A DNA stretch of 64,000 nucleotides from CAIKMD01 sp963803265. GTDB taxonomy: Bacteria > Pseudomonadota > Alphaproteobacteria > ATCC43930 > CGMCC-115725. Below are positions 36,233-45,366 of this stretch, piece by piece. The position numbers and the translations under genes are program-made. Each line of letters opens with the position of its first letter. Position 1 is the stretch's first letter. The notes beneath the pieces are model-generated. The model made no database searches. It saw nothing but the letters and a program-made list of their open reading frames with translations, and had not been told where the DNA came from. The DNA lies in the NCBI GenBank assembly GCA_963803265.1, contig CAWDLZ010000029.1, positions 207,315 through 271,314 on the forward strand, written 5' to 3'.

Positions 36233-36550
36233 CTCAACCTCCGCCAAGGCTCGGGCCGGTGATCGGCCCAGGCCCGTTTCGCGTTCACCTCGAAATTAAC
36301 GAATTCGTTAAAGTAGAAGCCGAGGTGTCAACAAATATTACAACTAGAAAAGCGCCATTGTTTCTATGGTTTCCGAAATCTATTACAGGGAAAGTCGCGT
36401 GTCTAGCAATTTGTTATTAACCATGTTCATCAATACTTATTAACGGGCGAGGCTTTATTGGAAACACATTTCACCCGCGCCCAAAAAGTGGTGGGATGAA
36501 AAACCAGCCCTGTTTTTGCCGCTGGGTTTTGGCACAATGGCGCTCGGTTC
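36233..36550. other. AT-rich divergent control region of tolC and folP
   Basis: This 318-bp gap has clearly lower GC than its surroundings. It holds a 16-bp perfect palindrome (36296-36311), a TTGACA on the minus strand (36326-36331) and the direct repeat TTATTAAC at 36414-36421 and 36437-36444. No coding frame is convincing. It must carry promoters for tolC (minus) and folP (plus). Confidence 0.55.
36296..36311. promoter_or_regulatory. Perfect 16-bp palindrome overlapping the tolC promoter
   Basis: TTAACGAATTCGTTAA is identical to its reverse complement. It lies 14-20 nt downstream (minus strand) of a consensus -35 TTGACA (36326-36331), so it would cover the -10 region of the exporter operon. 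That is a typical repressor position. TTAA half-sites recall CtrA (TTAA-N7-TTAA), but the spacer here is 8. Confidence 0.5.
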
Positions 36551-37711
36551 ATGCCTAACATGCCTCTCTCCCCGCCCCGTCCCGCTCCTGTCGCGCCGCA
36601 GCCGACGGCGATCGAGCTCGACGCGCTTGACGCGGCCGCCGTCACCGGTTTGCGGCTGCGCCCGGTCGGCCTGCTGACCGGCGGCGCCGCAACCACGGCG
36701 CTCGATCGCGGCACAGCGCTTCCGCTCGCCGGCGGCGCGACCGTCTTTACGTTCGTCGAGGTGCTGGCGCGGACCCCGCCGGGAATCGTCGCGGCGCTCG
36801 CGCCATTGCGCCAGCTGCGTTCATGGCTGAGCCACCAAAGCGCCGCCGTGAGCGCCCGGATCGAAATTCAGCTGACGCGCCTCAGCGAAAGACGCGAGCG
36901 CTGGGCGGGCCTCGAACTCGACCGCCCTCTCGTCATGGGCATCCTCAACGTCACGCCCGACAGTCTTTTCGGCGGCATCGGCGGCGATCCCGAGCAGGCC
37001 GTAGCGTCGGGCCGCGCCATGGCTGCGGCTGGCGCCGACATTCTCGATATCGGCGCAGAATCGACCCGACCCGGCGCCGCGCCCGTATCCCCGGAGGAAG
37101 AATTGCACCGGCTCGAGCCGGTGGTGCGGACGCTCGTCGGCACCGGCGCCGCGATCTCGGTCGATACGCGCCATGCCGCGGTGATGGCGGCCGCGATCGG
37201 TTGGGGCGTGCGCATCGTCAACGATGTTTCGGCGCTCGAGGGCGCGGGCAGCCTCGATCTGGTCGCGCGGTTCGGCACGCCGGTCGTGCGCATGCACATG
37301 CAAGGCGTGCCGGGCACCATGCAGCGCGAGCCGCGCTACGATCTGGCTTCGCTCGACATCGCCGATTACCTCGCGCGTCGCGTCGCCGCCTGCAATGCGG
37401 CGGGCGTGCCGCTCGACCGCATCGCGATCGATCCGGGCATCGGCTTCGGCAAGACGGTCGCGCACAATCTCGAAATCCTCGCGCGGCTAAGCCTGTTCCA
37501 CGGGCTCGGCTGCGGCGTTCTCGTCGGCTTGTCGCGCAAATCGACGATCGGCAGTGTCGGAGGCGGCGTGGCGGTCGAAGCGCGCCTGCCGGGCTCGATC
37601 GCCGGGGCGCTCCAAGCGGTGAGACAAGGCGCGCAAATCCTGCGCGTGCACGACGTGGCCGAAACCCGCCAGGCCATCGCCATGTGGCAGGCCATCGCGA
37701 GTGGCGGCTAA
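36551..37711 (+). CDS. folP: Dihydropteroate synthase
   Basis: Joins p-aminobenzoate to the pterin pyrophosphate in folate synthesis; target of sulfonamides. The 386-residue protein carries an N-terminal extension of about 115 residues before the TIM barrel. Barrel motifs are MGILNVTPDS, GAESTRPGA, VNDVSALEGAG, HMQGVPGTMQ, IDPGIGFGKT and GLSRKSTIG. The first loop reads DSLFGGIGGDPE rather than the usual DSFSDGG, so the conserved loop Asp is not in its normal place. It converges with folB, 12 nt apart. Confidence 0.93.
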   Translation: MPNMPLSPPRPAPVAPQPTAIELDALDAAAVTGLRLRPVGLLTGGAATTALDRGTALPLAGGATVFTFVEVLARTPPGIVAALAPLRQLRSWLSHQSAAVSARIEIQLTRLSERRERWAGLELDRPLVMGILNVTPDSLFGGIGGDPEQAVASGRAMAAAGADILDIGAESTRPGAAPVSPEEELHRLEPVVRTLVGTGAAISVDTRHAAVMAAAIGWGVRIVNDVSALEGAGSLDLVARFGTPVVRMHMQGVPGTMQREPRYDLASLDIADYLARRVAACNAAGVPLDRIAIDPGIGFGKTVAHNLEILARLSLFHGLGCGVLVGLSRKSTIGSVGGGVAVEARLPGSIAGALQAVRQGAQILRVHDVAETRQAIAMWQAIASGG

Positions 37712-37723
37712 AGATCCGATCCT

Positions 37724-38137
37724 TCAGACACTTCGACGGCGCTCGATCGCGACGCCGACGCTCTCGGCATCGGGATAGACCTCGAGCTTTTCGACGACGA
37801 CGCGCGCGGCGCTGACGCGGGCATCGGCGAGGCACATCGCCGCGATCCGCTCGGCGAGCGTCTCGACGAGGTTGATGTGCCCGGCTTGGGCGACGGCTTT
37901 GATGCCGGCGACGATGCTCTCGTAGTTCACGACTTCGGCGAAATCGTCATTGCCCGACACTGCCTCGCTTATCGCGATCTCGGCATTCACCCGGACGCGC
38001 CGCTCTAGCCCCTTCTCGCGCAAATAGATTCCGAGGCTGCACGGGACGATGAGATCGCGCACGAAGACACGGTACCCCGCGTCGCTCTCGCTCGCCAGAA
38101 ACGCGCCGGGAGCGGCGATCTTCCATTCCTTGTTCAT
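37724..38137 (-). CDS. folB: Dihydroneopterin aldolase
   Basis: Cleaves dihydroneopterin to the hydroxymethylpterin used by FolK. The 137-residue product begins with an atypical 22-residue leader, then YRVFVRDLIVPCSLGIYLRE. It has the FolB residues in VVNYESIVAGI, HINLVETLAERIA and VEKLEVYPDAESVGVAIER. Its position facing folP is the only folate clustering seen at this end of the window. Confidence 0.92.
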   Translation of the reverse strand: MNKEWKIAAPGAFLASESDAGYRVFVRDLIVPCSLGIYLREKGLERRVRVNAEIAISEAVSGNDDFAEVVNYESIVAGIKAVAQAGHINLVETLAERIAAMCLADARVSAARVVVEKLEVYPDAESVGVAIERRRSV

Positions 38138-38196
38138 CGCGCGTCATAGTCCTTCTTTGCCTGCCGCTCCTTCGCCCGCGCGTCGGGCGTGGCGGG

Positions 38197-39153
38197 CTAC
38201 GCGGCCACCATCCGGTTGACGAGGGTGCCGCAATATTGCACCTCGATCTTCACCTCGTCGCCGACCTTCAAGAACTCGCCGCTCTCGCCGCGCCCGGCGC
38301 CGACGCCCGCCGGCGTGCCGGTGGCGATCACGTCGCCTGGCCGTAGCGTGAGCTGAGCGCTCAAAGCCGCGATCTGCTCGGCGATGCCGTGAATCATGTT
38401 CTTGGAATTCGAGTCCTGCTTGAGGACGCCGTTGACCCAGAGCCGCACGGTCATATCGTTCGGATCGGGCACGAAAGCCGCCGGGGTGAGCCACGGCCCC
38501 ATCGGCGCTGCGTCGTCGAAGCATTTCTGGCCCAGCCAATCCATGAACATGGCGGACCCGGCGCGATCGGGTTGCGTCCCGAGATCGCGCGCGGACAGAT
38601 CGTTGACGCAAAGATAACCCGCGATGACATCGAAGGCGCGCTCGACCGGTATGTTGCGCGCCGGTTTGCCGATCACGACTCCGATCTCGGCTTCCCAATC
38701 GAGCTTTTGCGATTGCGGGGGCATACGGACCTCGGCGCCCGGACCGACGATCGAATGCGGCCCGGTCTTGATGAAGAACCAAGGTTTCTTCGCCTTCGTC
38801 GGCGCCGCCGGCTCCTTGCCGGAGATTCGCGCCTGGCGCTCGTTCATCTCTTTCATGTGATCCCAGTAATTGGCGCCCGCGCAGAACACCGAGCCCGGAT
38901 AGAGGATCGGCGCCAGCAGGGCTACTTCGTCCAAAGAGCGCCCGTCGGTCGGCTTGGCCCGGGCCGCCGCGGCGACCAGGCGCGGATGCACCTCGCTCCA
39001 AGATTGCAGCAGCCCGAGGACCGAGGACGCGTCGATGCCGAGCGCGCCTTCCATGAGCGGCGCTGCCGGCAGCACGCGTTCGCCCACCAGCACCCCGGCG
39101 CGCGCCACGCCGCCGTGATCGCGATAGCTCAAAAGACGGTATTCGGTTGTCAC
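38197..39153 (-). CDS. Fumarylacetoacetate hydrolase family protein
   Basis: A 318-residue FAH-fold enzyme. The family acts on ring-cleavage products (acylpyruvate or 2-oxo-hepta/hexenedioate hydrolases and isomerases). Features include FCAGANYWDHMKEM, DWEAEIGVVIGKPARNI with the metal-binding Glu, GYLCVNDLSARDL and GDVIATGTPAGVGAG. The start is a GTG at 39153 preceded by GGAGGG, giving VTTEYRLLSYRDHGG. It is the last of a minus-strand catabolic series, about 95 nt after the ThDP enzyme, which suggests a role late in an aromatic pathway. Confidence 0.88.
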   Translation of the reverse strand: MTTEYRLLSYRDHGGVARAGVLVGERVLPAAPLMEGALGIDASSVLGLLQSWSEVHPRLVAAAARAKPTDGRSLDEVALLAPILYPGSVFCAGANYWDHMKEMNERQARISGKEPAAPTKAKKPWFFIKTGPHSIVGPGAEVRMPPQSQKLDWEAEIGVVIGKPARNIPVERAFDVIAGYLCVNDLSARDLGTQPDRAGSAMFMDWLGQKCFDDAAPMGPWLTPAAFVPDPNDMTVRLWVNGVLKQDSNSKNMIHGIAEQIAALSAQLTLRPGDVIATGTPAGVGAGRGESGEFLKVGDEVKIEVQYCGTLVNRMVAA

Positions 39154-39249
39154 ATCGCCCTCCGTTCGATTCGTTGGCGCGATACTAGACCGAAGCACCG
39201 CAACGGGCGAATCATCTCTGCCCGCTCTGGCTCCTTAGGTCCGACGCCG

Positions 39250-41073
39250 CTAGTCCTTCATCCCGCGCGGCACGTTGGCCGAGGCTCCGGCATCGTAACC
39301 GCCCGCAACCCGGACATCGACCACCGCGACCTTGCCGGCATCGACCGCGGCGATCGCCTCCTTGAGCTTGCCGTCGAGCTCGGACAGAGTTTGCACCGGC
39401 CCGATGCCGACGGCGCCTTGCGCGCGCGCGATGCCGGCGAGGTCGATGTCGGGACCGATGATCTGCTGGCCGATCCATTTATTGGCGGGCGGGCGATCGC
39501 GTTCCTTGGCGACGCGCTCCTGATGCAGCTCGTCATTATAGAAGGAGCGGTTGTTGCAGATGACGATCAGCAGCGGCACCTGGTAATGCACGCCCGTCCA
39601 GATCGCGGGGTTGCCCATCATGAAGTCGCCATCGCCGAGCACGGCGATCGGTAAGCGGCCGCTGCCCTTCAGGGCGAGCGCCATGCCGACCGAGGTGCCT
39701 GGACCCGAGCCGACGCCCCCGCCGCCGTCGCTGCCCATGAAGTCAAGCGGCTCCTTCATCGGCCAGAAATGGCCGTGCCAGGACAGCGAATGCCGCAAGA
39801 GGCTGGTCTTGCGCCCAGCCGTCAGCCGCCGCAGCACCTCCGCGATCATCGGCACATAGATCGTGCCCGCGGCGTCGGGCGCGATTGGCGGCGGCGGCGT
39901 ATGCGGCTTGCGGCCCGGCCACGCCTGCGCCGTATGCGCGCCCAAGCGCTTGACCGCGGCGAGCAGCGCCGAAACCGTCGGATCGGTCTCGGCCATGATG
40001 TAAAGGTCGGAAGGCGGCAGGATCTGGTACTCGGTGCCCCAGCCGCGATGGGAATACTGATCGACCGAGACGCGGATGATGGTCGAGCGGGGCTTTTCCT
40101 TGCGCCAGGCGCCTTGCAACAAGCCGCCAAGATCCATCCAGTCGAGAGAGAGCACGACATCGGCTTGGCGCAACAGCTCGTTGGCGGCCGGCGATGTCTG
40201 TCCTATTGGCGGCACGCCCATCAACGAATGATCCGTCGGGAAAGCCGCGCCATGCTTCATTTCGGTGAAGACGACCGCGCCCAACGCCTCGGCCAGCGCT
40301 ATGCGCTCGGCCCAGCCGGATTCGCTGCGCGAGAAACGGCCCATCAGGATGAGCGGCCGCTCGGCGGCGTGGAGCTTCTTAGCTACTTCCTCGACTTGTC
40401 CGGGCGGCGGCGCGACGCTCACCGGCGCGGCGAAGCGCGCCGCATCGGGCATCTCCGGCAAGGCCTCGATGCGCTGCTCCTGCAGCGCCGCATCGAAGCA
40501 GATATAGGTTGGGCCGCAAGGCGCGGTCGTCGAAATCTGCTTCGCGCGCAGCATCGCCTCGGGGATGGCGGCGACCGATCCGGGCTGATCGTCCCATTTG
40601 ATGAAATGACGGATCAGCGCCGCCTGATCCTTGGTGGTGTGAATCCAGTCTATCCAGGGCCGGCGCTTTTGCGCATCGACGGGGCCGGTCGCGCCGAACA
40701 GCAGCAGCGGCGCGCGATCCATCCACGCATTGAACACCGCCATCGAGCCGTGGAGCAGCCCGACATTGCTATGGACGATCGCGCCCATCGGCTTGCCGGT
40801 CACCTTGGCCCAGCCATGGGCGAGCGCGACCGCGGCCTCCTCGTGAAGGCAGAGCAGCATCTGCGGCCGTTCGTTGCCGAGCCGGTTCACGAGGCTGTCA
40901 TGCAGGCCGCGATAGGAGGCGCCGGGATTGAGCGCGACATAGGGAATGTCCAGCGCCCGCATCATGTCGGCCGCGACATCGCTGCCCCAGAGGCTCTTGC
41001 CTTCCGAGGGCAGAGGCCGCTCGATGCCTTGCGGCTCGTTGGCGATGTTTCTTCCGGAATCGGCGGTCGTCAT
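39250..41073 (-). CDS. ThDP-dependent enzyme, acetolactate synthase/decarboxylase-like
   Basis: A 607-residue thiamine-diphosphate enzyme of the POX/ALS superfamily. The catalytic Glu is in LLCLHEEAAVALAHGWAK (Glu78/79). The ThDP-Mg motif is GDGDFMMGNP near residue 480, followed 27 residues later by NN. It lacks close similarity to IlvB substrate motifs, so decarboxylation or carboligation of a 2-oxo acid is more plausible; the substrate cannot be read from the sequence. GGGAGGGA precedes the ATG. It lies between FAH and VOC genes. Confidence 0.85.
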   Translation of the reverse strand: MTTADSGRNIANEPQGIERPLPSEGKSLWGSDVAADMMRALDIPYVALNPGASYRGLHDSLVNRLGNERPQMLLCLHEEAAVALAHGWAKVTGKPMGAIVHSNVGLLHGSMAVFNAWMDRAPLLLFGATGPVDAQKRRPWIDWIHTTKDQAALIRHFIKWDDQPGSVAAIPEAMLRAKQISTTAPCGPTYICFDAALQEQRIEALPEMPDAARFAAPVSVAPPPGQVEEVAKKLHAAERPLILMGRFSRSESGWAERIALAEALGAVVFTEMKHGAAFPTDHSLMGVPPIGQTSPAANELLRQADVVLSLDWMDLGGLLQGAWRKEKPRSTIIRVSVDQYSHRGWGTEYQILPPSDLYIMAETDPTVSALLAAVKRLGAHTAQAWPGRKPHTPPPPIAPDAAGTIYVPMIAEVLRRLTAGRKTSLLRHSLSWHGHFWPMKEPLDFMGSDGGGGVGSGPGTSVGMALALKGSGRLPIAVLGDGDFMMGNPAIWTGVHYQVPLLIVICNNRSFYNDELHQERVAKERDRPPANKWIGQQIIGPDIDLAGIARAQGAVGIGPVQTLSELDGKLKEAIAAVDAGKVAVVDVRVAGGYDAGASANVPRGMKD

Positions 41074-41120
41074 GATCGTCCCTCCCTAAATCTCGGATGC
41101 GCGGCCGCGAGACGCGCGTT

Positions 41121-41576
41121 CTACTCCGCCGGCTCGGTCGCCTCGACCTTCACTTCGCCGACATTCTCCGGCGCGGCGCCGACCCAAGGGTGGTCGGAGA
41201 GATCGAACACGACGCCATCGGGGCCGCGGAACTTGGTTTCGAAGAAGACATCACCCATGCCGGCCTCGGCCTTCATGAAGCAGGGCGCGCCTAACGCTTC
41301 GACCTTCTCCAGATAGGACGGCAGATCATCGATCAGGATGCCAAAATGATGGATGCCGACATAGTCGAGCCCGCGGCCGAGCTGATCGACGTTCTTGAAC
41401 TTCAAGACGGCGAGGTTCAGCGTGCCATCGCTGAGATAGATGCCCCAGGCGATGCCGGTCGGACTATCGGGGTTGCCGGTCCGGCCCACTTCCTTGAAAT
41501 CAAAGGCTTTCTTGTAGAACTCCGCGGTCTTCACCGGGTCGTTCGTCGCCAGCGCAATATGTCTGATCTTGGCCAT
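41121..41576 (-). CDS. VOC-family protein (glyoxalase/dioxygenase fold)
   Basis: A 151-residue single VOC domain: MAKIRHIALATNDPVKTAEF, a central GIHHFGILIDDLPSYLEKVE and a terminal RGPDGVVFDLSD. His7, the His in GIHHFG and the Glu in DVFFETKFRG are candidate metal ligands. Such small VOC proteins may be lactoylglutathione lyase-like, isomerases or dioxygenases. GGGAGGGAG precedes the ATG. It is 47 nt upstream of the ThDP gene, so it is probably in the same operon. Confidence 0.85.
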   Translation of the reverse strand: MAKIRHIALATNDPVKTAEFYKKAFDFKEVGRTGNPDSPTGIAWGIYLSDGTLNLAVLKFKNVDQLGRGLDYVGIHHFGILIDDLPSYLEKVEALGAPCFMKAEAGMGDVFFETKFRGPDGVVFDLSDHPWVGAAPENVGEVKVEATEPAE

Positions 41577-41633
41577 AGCGCTCCCTCCCGTGTCGGATTG
41601 CGATGCCAAGACATCTAGCATGGCGCCCGGGGC

Positions 41634-42458
41634 TTAGGAAGTTTGGCGGCGGACGAAAGCGACGATAGTCTCGACCGCCTTTACGGCGGCGGGCGAAGCC
41701 GGATCGGCAGCAACGAAGGCATGGGGCTGGCCCGCGAATTTCTCAAGCTCGACCGTGCCGCCGGCCTTTCGGTAGGCGGCGGCGAAACGGTCGGCCATAT
41801 CGGGCGTCACATTCTCATCGTAGCTGCCCTGGATCACCAGAGCCGGCGGCAGGGGCGCGCGCTCGCCGCGCTCGAGAATGAGTTGCGGATTGGCATCCGC
41901 CATCGCCGCCTCGTCGGGCCAAAAAACTTGATGCGCCGCGACGAGCCTTGCATTGCCGTTCGCTCTCACCATGCGATAGCGCGCAAGCGGATCGGTGATC
42001 GGCCAGCACAGCACGAGAAAAGCTACGCCGGCATCGACAACGGCGCCCGGCAACGGTATTGCGGCGTAACGCGGATCGCGCGGCCGCAGCGCCGAAAGTG
42101 CCATCAAATGCCCGCCGCTCGACGCGCCCACTCCGCCGACCAATTCGGCGCGCAGGTTGAACTCGCGCTCATGCTGCTTGAGCCAGCGTATCGCGAAATT
42201 CACGTCGCAGATCGCGGCGGGATATTTCGCCTCGGGCGGCATGCGGAAATCAATCGCCATCACGACGACGCCGCTCCTCGCAAGCGGTTCGTGAATGGCG
42301 ACATTGGTCAAGCGGTCACCCGTCGTCCAGGCGCCGCCGTGAACCTCGACCACGCCCGGGAAGGGCCCCGCACCGCGCGGCCGATAAAGGCGTGCGAGCA
42401 GCGGCTTCCCGTCGTGGCGCAGATATTCGATGTCCTCGGCATGGACCTCGTAGGCCAC
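41634..42458 (-). CDS. Alpha/beta hydrolase (esterase/lipase type)
   Basis: A 274-residue alpha/beta hydrolase of the BD-FAE/acetyl-esterase type. The oxyanion motif is VEVHGGAW (near residue 40), the nucleophile motif GASSGGHLMAL (first Ser of SSGG, near residue 113), and the late acid and His are in GSYDENVTPDMADRF and GQPHAFVA. There is no signal peptide, so it is cytoplasmic. The start is a GTG at 42458 with GGAGG upstream. It may hydrolyse an ester or lactone intermediate of the neighbouring pathway, which is inference. Confidence 0.85.
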   Translation of the reverse strand: MAYEVHAEDIEYLRHDGKPLLARLYRPRGAGPFPGVVEVHGGAWTTGDRLTNVAIHEPLARSGVVVMAIDFRMPPEAKYPAAICDVNFAIRWLKQHEREFNLRAELVGGVGASSGGHLMALSALRPRDPRYAAIPLPGAVVDAGVAFLVLCWPITDPLARYRMVRANGNARLVAAHQVFWPDEAAMADANPQLILERGERAPLPPALVIQGSYDENVTPDMADRFAAAYRKAGGTVELEKFAGQPHAFVAADPASPAAVKAVETIVAFVRRQTS

Positions 42459-42537
42459 CGCCGCGCCCTCCCTTGCGCCCGAGCATTTGCGGCCCCATCG
42501 GGCCGAGCTGAATAATAGCTCGATATGGGCCGAGCCT

Positions 42538-44422
42538 CTAGCCCGCCCGTTGCACCCAGAATTGATACATGGTGCGGAACGTCACCGGATTTTCGCTCTC
42601 GAATTCGTGCCAACGCCCCAACTCGGTCATGCTCCGATCGGCGGGGAAACGCGCCCGATATCGCGCGGCGACCCGTTTGTCGATGTCGAAGCCGAGGAAG
42701 GTCAGATGATTTGCCGTCAAAAACGCCGCAATGTCGGGAATGGTCAGGCAATGCTCTTCGACGTGAAACAATAGGTCACGGCAGGTGCTAATCGTGAAGA
42801 AATCCGACGTCTTGGCGATCGCGGCGAAGGGCGCGTCCCCGCCGGCGGCAATGAGCGCTCGGCGCGCGCGGCGGATGTCATCCGCGCCGCCGGCCAAGCC
42901 GCTCTGCGCGATGAAGTCGCGCGCGGCGCCCACGTCGCGTCGCGCCAAGGCGCTGTAAAGCCCGACCCACATCACCCCACCTGGCCGCAGCAGCGAAACG
43001 AGGACGCGCCATCCCGCCATCGGCTCGGCCAGATGGTGCAGCACGCCGCTCGCCTCGATCACGTCAAAAGATCGTCCCAGCGATCCCAGTTGGAGAATAT
43101 CGGCCTGGGCATAGTCGATGGTGGCGAGACCGGCCGCCTCGGTCTGTCTTTTGTCATAGGCGAGGCTAGCACGGCTGAGATCGATCGCGAGGATCCGAGC
43201 GCCGGCGAAGAGCCGCGCGGTCTCGATCGAATGTTGGCCAGTGCCGCAACCCGCGACCAGAATTCTCGATGTCGCGCTCTCTCGCTAGGGGACGGAACGG
43301 CGCGCGCGGCAAATGGCCGGCGAGGAAATCGTCGATCGTCGTGGTGCGCGCGGGCGGCGAAACCTTTACCCAGCGTGGGTAGGGATTTTCCTCGTATTGG
43401 CGCTGAACCTCGAGCGAGGTGCGATCGGCGATGGCGGTGAGGCACGGAATCGATGCCAGCAAGGAGCGCTCCTTGGCCGGCTCGCGCAGCTGCTGCGTCA
43501 GAAGCGCCGCGATCGGATCGGGCCATTCGCGCTCAAGCAGAAGTTCCGCGCCCGGCACGCGATCGAGCGCAAAATAGGCCGCGACAGCGGCGATCCAGAT
43601 CGGCGGAACGCCGGCGCTGGCCCGCAGCGCGGCGAGCAGGTCATCGCGCAATCTTTCGGCGCGCGCGACTTCCGCAGCGCTGCAATCATAGAGATATTCG
43701 TTGACGAAGCATTGGCGAGCGAGCGCGGCGCAAACCGCCAGAATTTTCGGCTCAATCGCGGCCGTGCTTGCCGCCATGTCTAGGATCGCCGACCGGAACC
43801 CGGTGAGCAGCGATTCGAGTTCGAGATCGGCAATGGCGACGTTCTCGAGCAACGCTTGAAAGAGGGCATTGCCCGAGGCTTCCCGCAGAGTCGCGGGCCG
43901 CGAAAGCTTGACAAGGCGCGTCGCCGCCGGCGCGAGGTCTTGCGGCCGGCCCCAGGGCTCGGACAAGGCTCGGCGCAGAATATCGCGCAAACCGGGATCC
44001 TCGTCACCGGCACGCAATTCCTTGATGCCGTCGGCGATCAGCGACTTGATCTCCGGCGTCTCGGCAATCTTCAGCGCGTCGCACGCGACGTTCAGCGCTT
44101 TCCGCACTTCGCCGGCGGCAAGAAGCGCCGCCGCGAGATTGTAATTCATCCCAGCGTCGCTCGGCCGAAGCGCCGCCGCGCGTCGATAGCTTGCGACTGC
44201 CTCAGCCAGCTTGCCTTGCGCTTCGAGCGCATTGCCTAAATTGTTGTGGCCCTCGGCGAGATCCGGCTTCAGCGCGAGCGCTTGCCGGTAAAGAGCTTCG
44301 GCCTCGGCCAGGCTTCCGGCCTGATGGCGAGCGAGCGCGCGAGCAAAGAGCGCTCCTAGCGGCGCGCCGGAACGCGGCGTGCTACGGTCCTTCTTGGACG
44401 CGCGACGTTCCTTGCGGTTCAC
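42538..44422 (-). CDS. TPR protein fused to a class I SAM methyltransferase (single-base frameshift)
   Basis: After a basic leader (MNRKERRASKKDRS) come TPR repeats at about residues 25-130 (AEALYRQALALKPDLAEGHN, NLGNALEAQGKLAEAVASYR), then a helical linker. A Rossmann methyltransferase follows, with motif I ILVAGCGTGQHSI, then ARILAIDLSRASLAYD, YAQADILQLG and VLHHLAEPMAG. The frame breaks near 43267, between RERDI and RILVAGCG. Removing one base gives a 627-residue fusion. Its target is unknown; protein or small-molecule methylation are both possible. It is not clearly part of the catabolic set around it. Confidence 0.83.
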
Positions 44423-44472
44423 AATCCCGTCACCATTCTTGCACGGGCCACGTTCCGGAAAGAAATTGGGCC

Positions 44473-44639
44473 CTAGTGTGGCGGATTTGAAGTCCCTAAG
44501 ATCAGCGCGGCATTCGCGTTGAGGAACTTCAAATCCGAAAGCCGCACCAGAAACAATAAAATGCCAGTATGGCTTTGAATCCGAAATTCGCTCACGGCCT
44601 TGCTCCGAGAAACGGCGAATTTCGGATTCGCCGCACTAG
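44473..44639. mobile_element. MITE-like palindromic element, 167 bp
   Basis: The ends are near-identical inverted repeats, CTAGTGTGGCGGAT at the left (from 44473) and the complement of CTAGTGCGGCGAAT at the right (to 44639). Inside are two further perfect inverted repeats: CGGATTTGAAGT (44482-44493) with its complement at 44526-44537, and GAATCCGAAATTCGC (44577-44591) with its complement at 44615-44629. There is no coding capacity. CTAG at both ends could be a 4-bp target duplication. It lies between the TPR-methyltransferase start and the VOC gene end. Confidence 0.75.
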
Positions 44640-44689
44640 ATCGTCGCCGAACAGTGCCGGAGGGAACCGGTCCTGATACACCACCGAAC

Positions 44690-45349
44690 TTAATTCTCGT
44701 GGCCCAGCTTCACCCGCTGGGTCGCGATCGAGTGCTCGCGCTGGCGCTCACGCTCCTCGGGAGTGAGCTTCCGGTAGAGCGACGGATCGTGGAGCGTGGT
44801 GTCCTGGCCGCGCACCGGATTGTCGATCGCGTCGTCGAGGCTGTGCGCCCAGATCCACTCCTCCTCGGGACGCGTGCGGCCGTCCGTACCGACCTGATCG
44901 AGGCCCCAATAGATTTCGAGGCGGTGGCCATCGGGATCGCGGAACTCCACCGCAATTTGCGCACCGGCCCGCCGCCGACCCTCGAAATCGATTGGCACGT
45001 CGAGCTTCTTAAGGTGATTGCGCGCGAGGATCACCTCGTCGAGGGTCGCGACCTCGAACGCGACGTGATTGAGTTCGACCGCGGGCGAAGCGCCGGTCAT
45101 CGAGCCGACCACCGCTAGCCCATGGTGATCGTTGTTGCAGTGGAAGAACACCATGCCGCCCGGCGCCATGTCCTCGGTGTAGACATCCGACACCCGGAAC
45201 CCCATCACCTCGGTATAAAAGCGCGTCGAGCGCTCGACATCGGCGACGTTGAGGACGACGTGGCCGAGCTTCGTGATGTTGAACGCCAGCCCCTTGGGGC
45301 GGGTGTAGGATTTGATCTTGCGCTTGTCGATCTTTGCTCGGGCCGCCAT
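44690..45349 (-). CDS. VOC-family extradiol dioxygenase-like protein
   Basis: A 219-residue protein with two VOC modules: ITKLGHVVLNVADVERSTRF (first His ligand), AVELNHVAFEVATLDEVI (second His) and HRLEIYWGLDQVG (Glu). Together these form the 2-His-1-carboxylate iron site of catechol 2,3-dioxygenase-type enzymes. The MVFFHCNNDHHGLAVVG stretch is also typical. The C-terminal 50 residues are charged. Ring cleavage of a catecholic compound is plausible. It lies 17 nt downstream of the UbiD stop, so the two are probably cotranscribed. Confidence 0.85.
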   Translation of the reverse strand: MAARAKIDKRKIKSYTRPKGLAFNITKLGHVVLNVADVERSTRFYTEVMGFRVSDVYTEDMAPGGMVFFHCNNDHHGLAVVGSMTGASPAVELNHVAFEVATLDEVILARNHLKKLDVPIDFEGRRRAGAQIAVEFRDPDGHRLEIYWGLDQVGTDGRTRPEEEWIWAHSLDDAIDNPVRGQDTTLHDPSLYRKLTPEERERQREHSIATQRVKLGHEN

Positions 45350-45366
45350 CGCTCGCTCCTTTCGTC

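Noticed and set aside
36296..36311. Canonical CtrA box
   Set aside because: The spacer between TTAA half-sites is 8, not 7, so I list it only as an unassigned palindrome.
39769..41316. A 515-codon plus-strand frame opposite the ThDP enzyme gene
   Set aside because: Antisense shadow. It spans two real genes and their intergenic gap, which no real gene would do.
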